A DNA stretch of 64,000 bases, taken from contig JAQPZY010001523.1 in assembly GCA_029931535.1 (NCBI GenBank), positions 2,946,001 through 3,010,000 of the forward strand, in the 5' to 3' direction. The notes under the pieces were generated by a model, which saw only the letters and a list, made by a program, of their open reading frames with translations, was not told the origin of the DNA and ran no database searches. Positions within the stretch are counted from its first letter, which is position 1. The number at the start of each line of letters is the position of its first letter. A program made the translations under genes and the position numbers. Below, one piece after another: positions 63,724 to 64,000 of the stretch. Source of the DNA: Margaritifera margaritifera (Eukaryota; Mollusca; Bivalvia; Unionida; Margaritiferidae).

Positions 63724-63822
63724 ATGCAGATTGTGAAGCAGCTTAAGCCATTGCCATTCGCGCGAGAGCGTGGAATAAGGATACCAAGCGGTATGACAAA
63801 GGCAAGTATAATGCAGTATTAG
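63724..63822 (+). CDS. Short SAP-like ORF (32 aa)
   Basis: Preceded by TATATATAAG at about 63711. The frame reads QLKPLPFARERGIRIPSGMT and then KASIMQY before TAG. The pattern leucines, REhGI-IPSG, TKA--I resembles a SAP DNA-binding helix-extended loop-helix. It is too short to be a full protein and may be a truncated relic. Confidence 0.35.
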   Translation: MQIVKQLKPLPFARERGIRIPSGMTKASIMQY

Positions 63823-63831
63823 GACTTGTAG

Positions 63832-64000
63832 ATGAGTTTACGGCTGTCTGTGAGCCAACTTCTCCCAGATGAATCACATCTGGTTGTGAGACAAACTGTA
63901 AGTCGACTTAAACAATCCGCGCGAGAACGTGCAATAAGGATACCGAGAGGTACAGCAAAATCATGTATACTGACACTATTTGGACTTCCTCCAGAGGAGC
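63832..64000 (+). CDS. SAP-like ORF, continues beyond the window
   Basis: ATG at 63832. The frame is open for 56 codons to the window edge and includes RLKQSARERAIRIPRGTAKS, a second copy of the SAP-like motif found in the previous ORF. The two motifs are about 80% identical at DNA level over some 50 bp, indicating local duplication. Confidence 0.4.
   Translation, partial: MSLRLSVSQLLPDESHLVVRQTVSRLKQSARERAIRIPRGTAKSCILTLFGLPPEE

Overview
The window is metazoan genomic DNA, most likely from a mollusc or other lophotrochozoan. This is inferred from the last coding exons of EDC4, from introns full of degenerate tandem repeats, and from tRNA-derived SINEs with short adenine/cytosine-rich tails. 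No ribosomal or other taxon-defining gene is present, so the species cannot be named.

Layout. (1) 606-12615: six 3'-terminal coding exons of EDC4 on the plus strand, ending at a stop codon. The introns carry several repeat families. (2) 12616-25652: gene-free DNA with foldback elements, SINEs and a 1.4-kb satellite of 25-bp units. (3) 25653-46633: a complete Polinton/Maverick (adintovirus-like) element of 20,981 bp. It has near-identical terminal inverted repeats of about 250 bp, a 6-bp target-site duplication (GGCGCT), and the expected core genes. These are a protein-primed type B DNA polymerase, a chromodomain integrase, an FtsK/HerA-type packaging ATPase, an adenain-like cysteine protease, a double-jelly-roll major capsid protein, a penton-like minor capsid protein and small virion proteins. 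It also carries cargo: two BIR (IAP-type) proteins, a repeat protein and a two-knuckle CCHC protein. (4) 46640-62500: gene-poor DNA with repeats and satellites. (5) 62500-64000: a decayed locus with a cysteine-rich ORF and two SAP-like reading frames, perhaps a second mobile element running off the window.

The most striking observation is in the element. Five accessory genes near its two ends (two on the minus strand and three on the plus strand) are each followed, in the sense direction, by a replication-dependent histone mRNA 3' signal. Each has a 6-bp stem and short loop; four of five fit GGYYCTTHTHAGRRCC exactly. A purine-rich element like the U7 snRNA-binding histone downstream element follows (CAAGAAAGA in both TIR copies). 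Three of these genes also share a 35-bp promoter module with fixed internal spacing. The terminal copies lie inside the inverted repeats, so both outward-reading terminal genes end on the same signal. Several structural and replication genes instead have simple TATAAAA boxes about 55-60 bp before the ATG, and AATAAA follows the protease. My inference is a two-class expression programme: SLBP/U7-dependent, S-phase-coupled accessory (probably early) mRNAs and conventional mRNAs for replication and virion genes.

The element looks young. Its TIRs differ only in homopolymer tracts. The polymerase is the only core gene clearly broken; it has two frameshifts, each one extra A in an A-run, which could be assembly errors.
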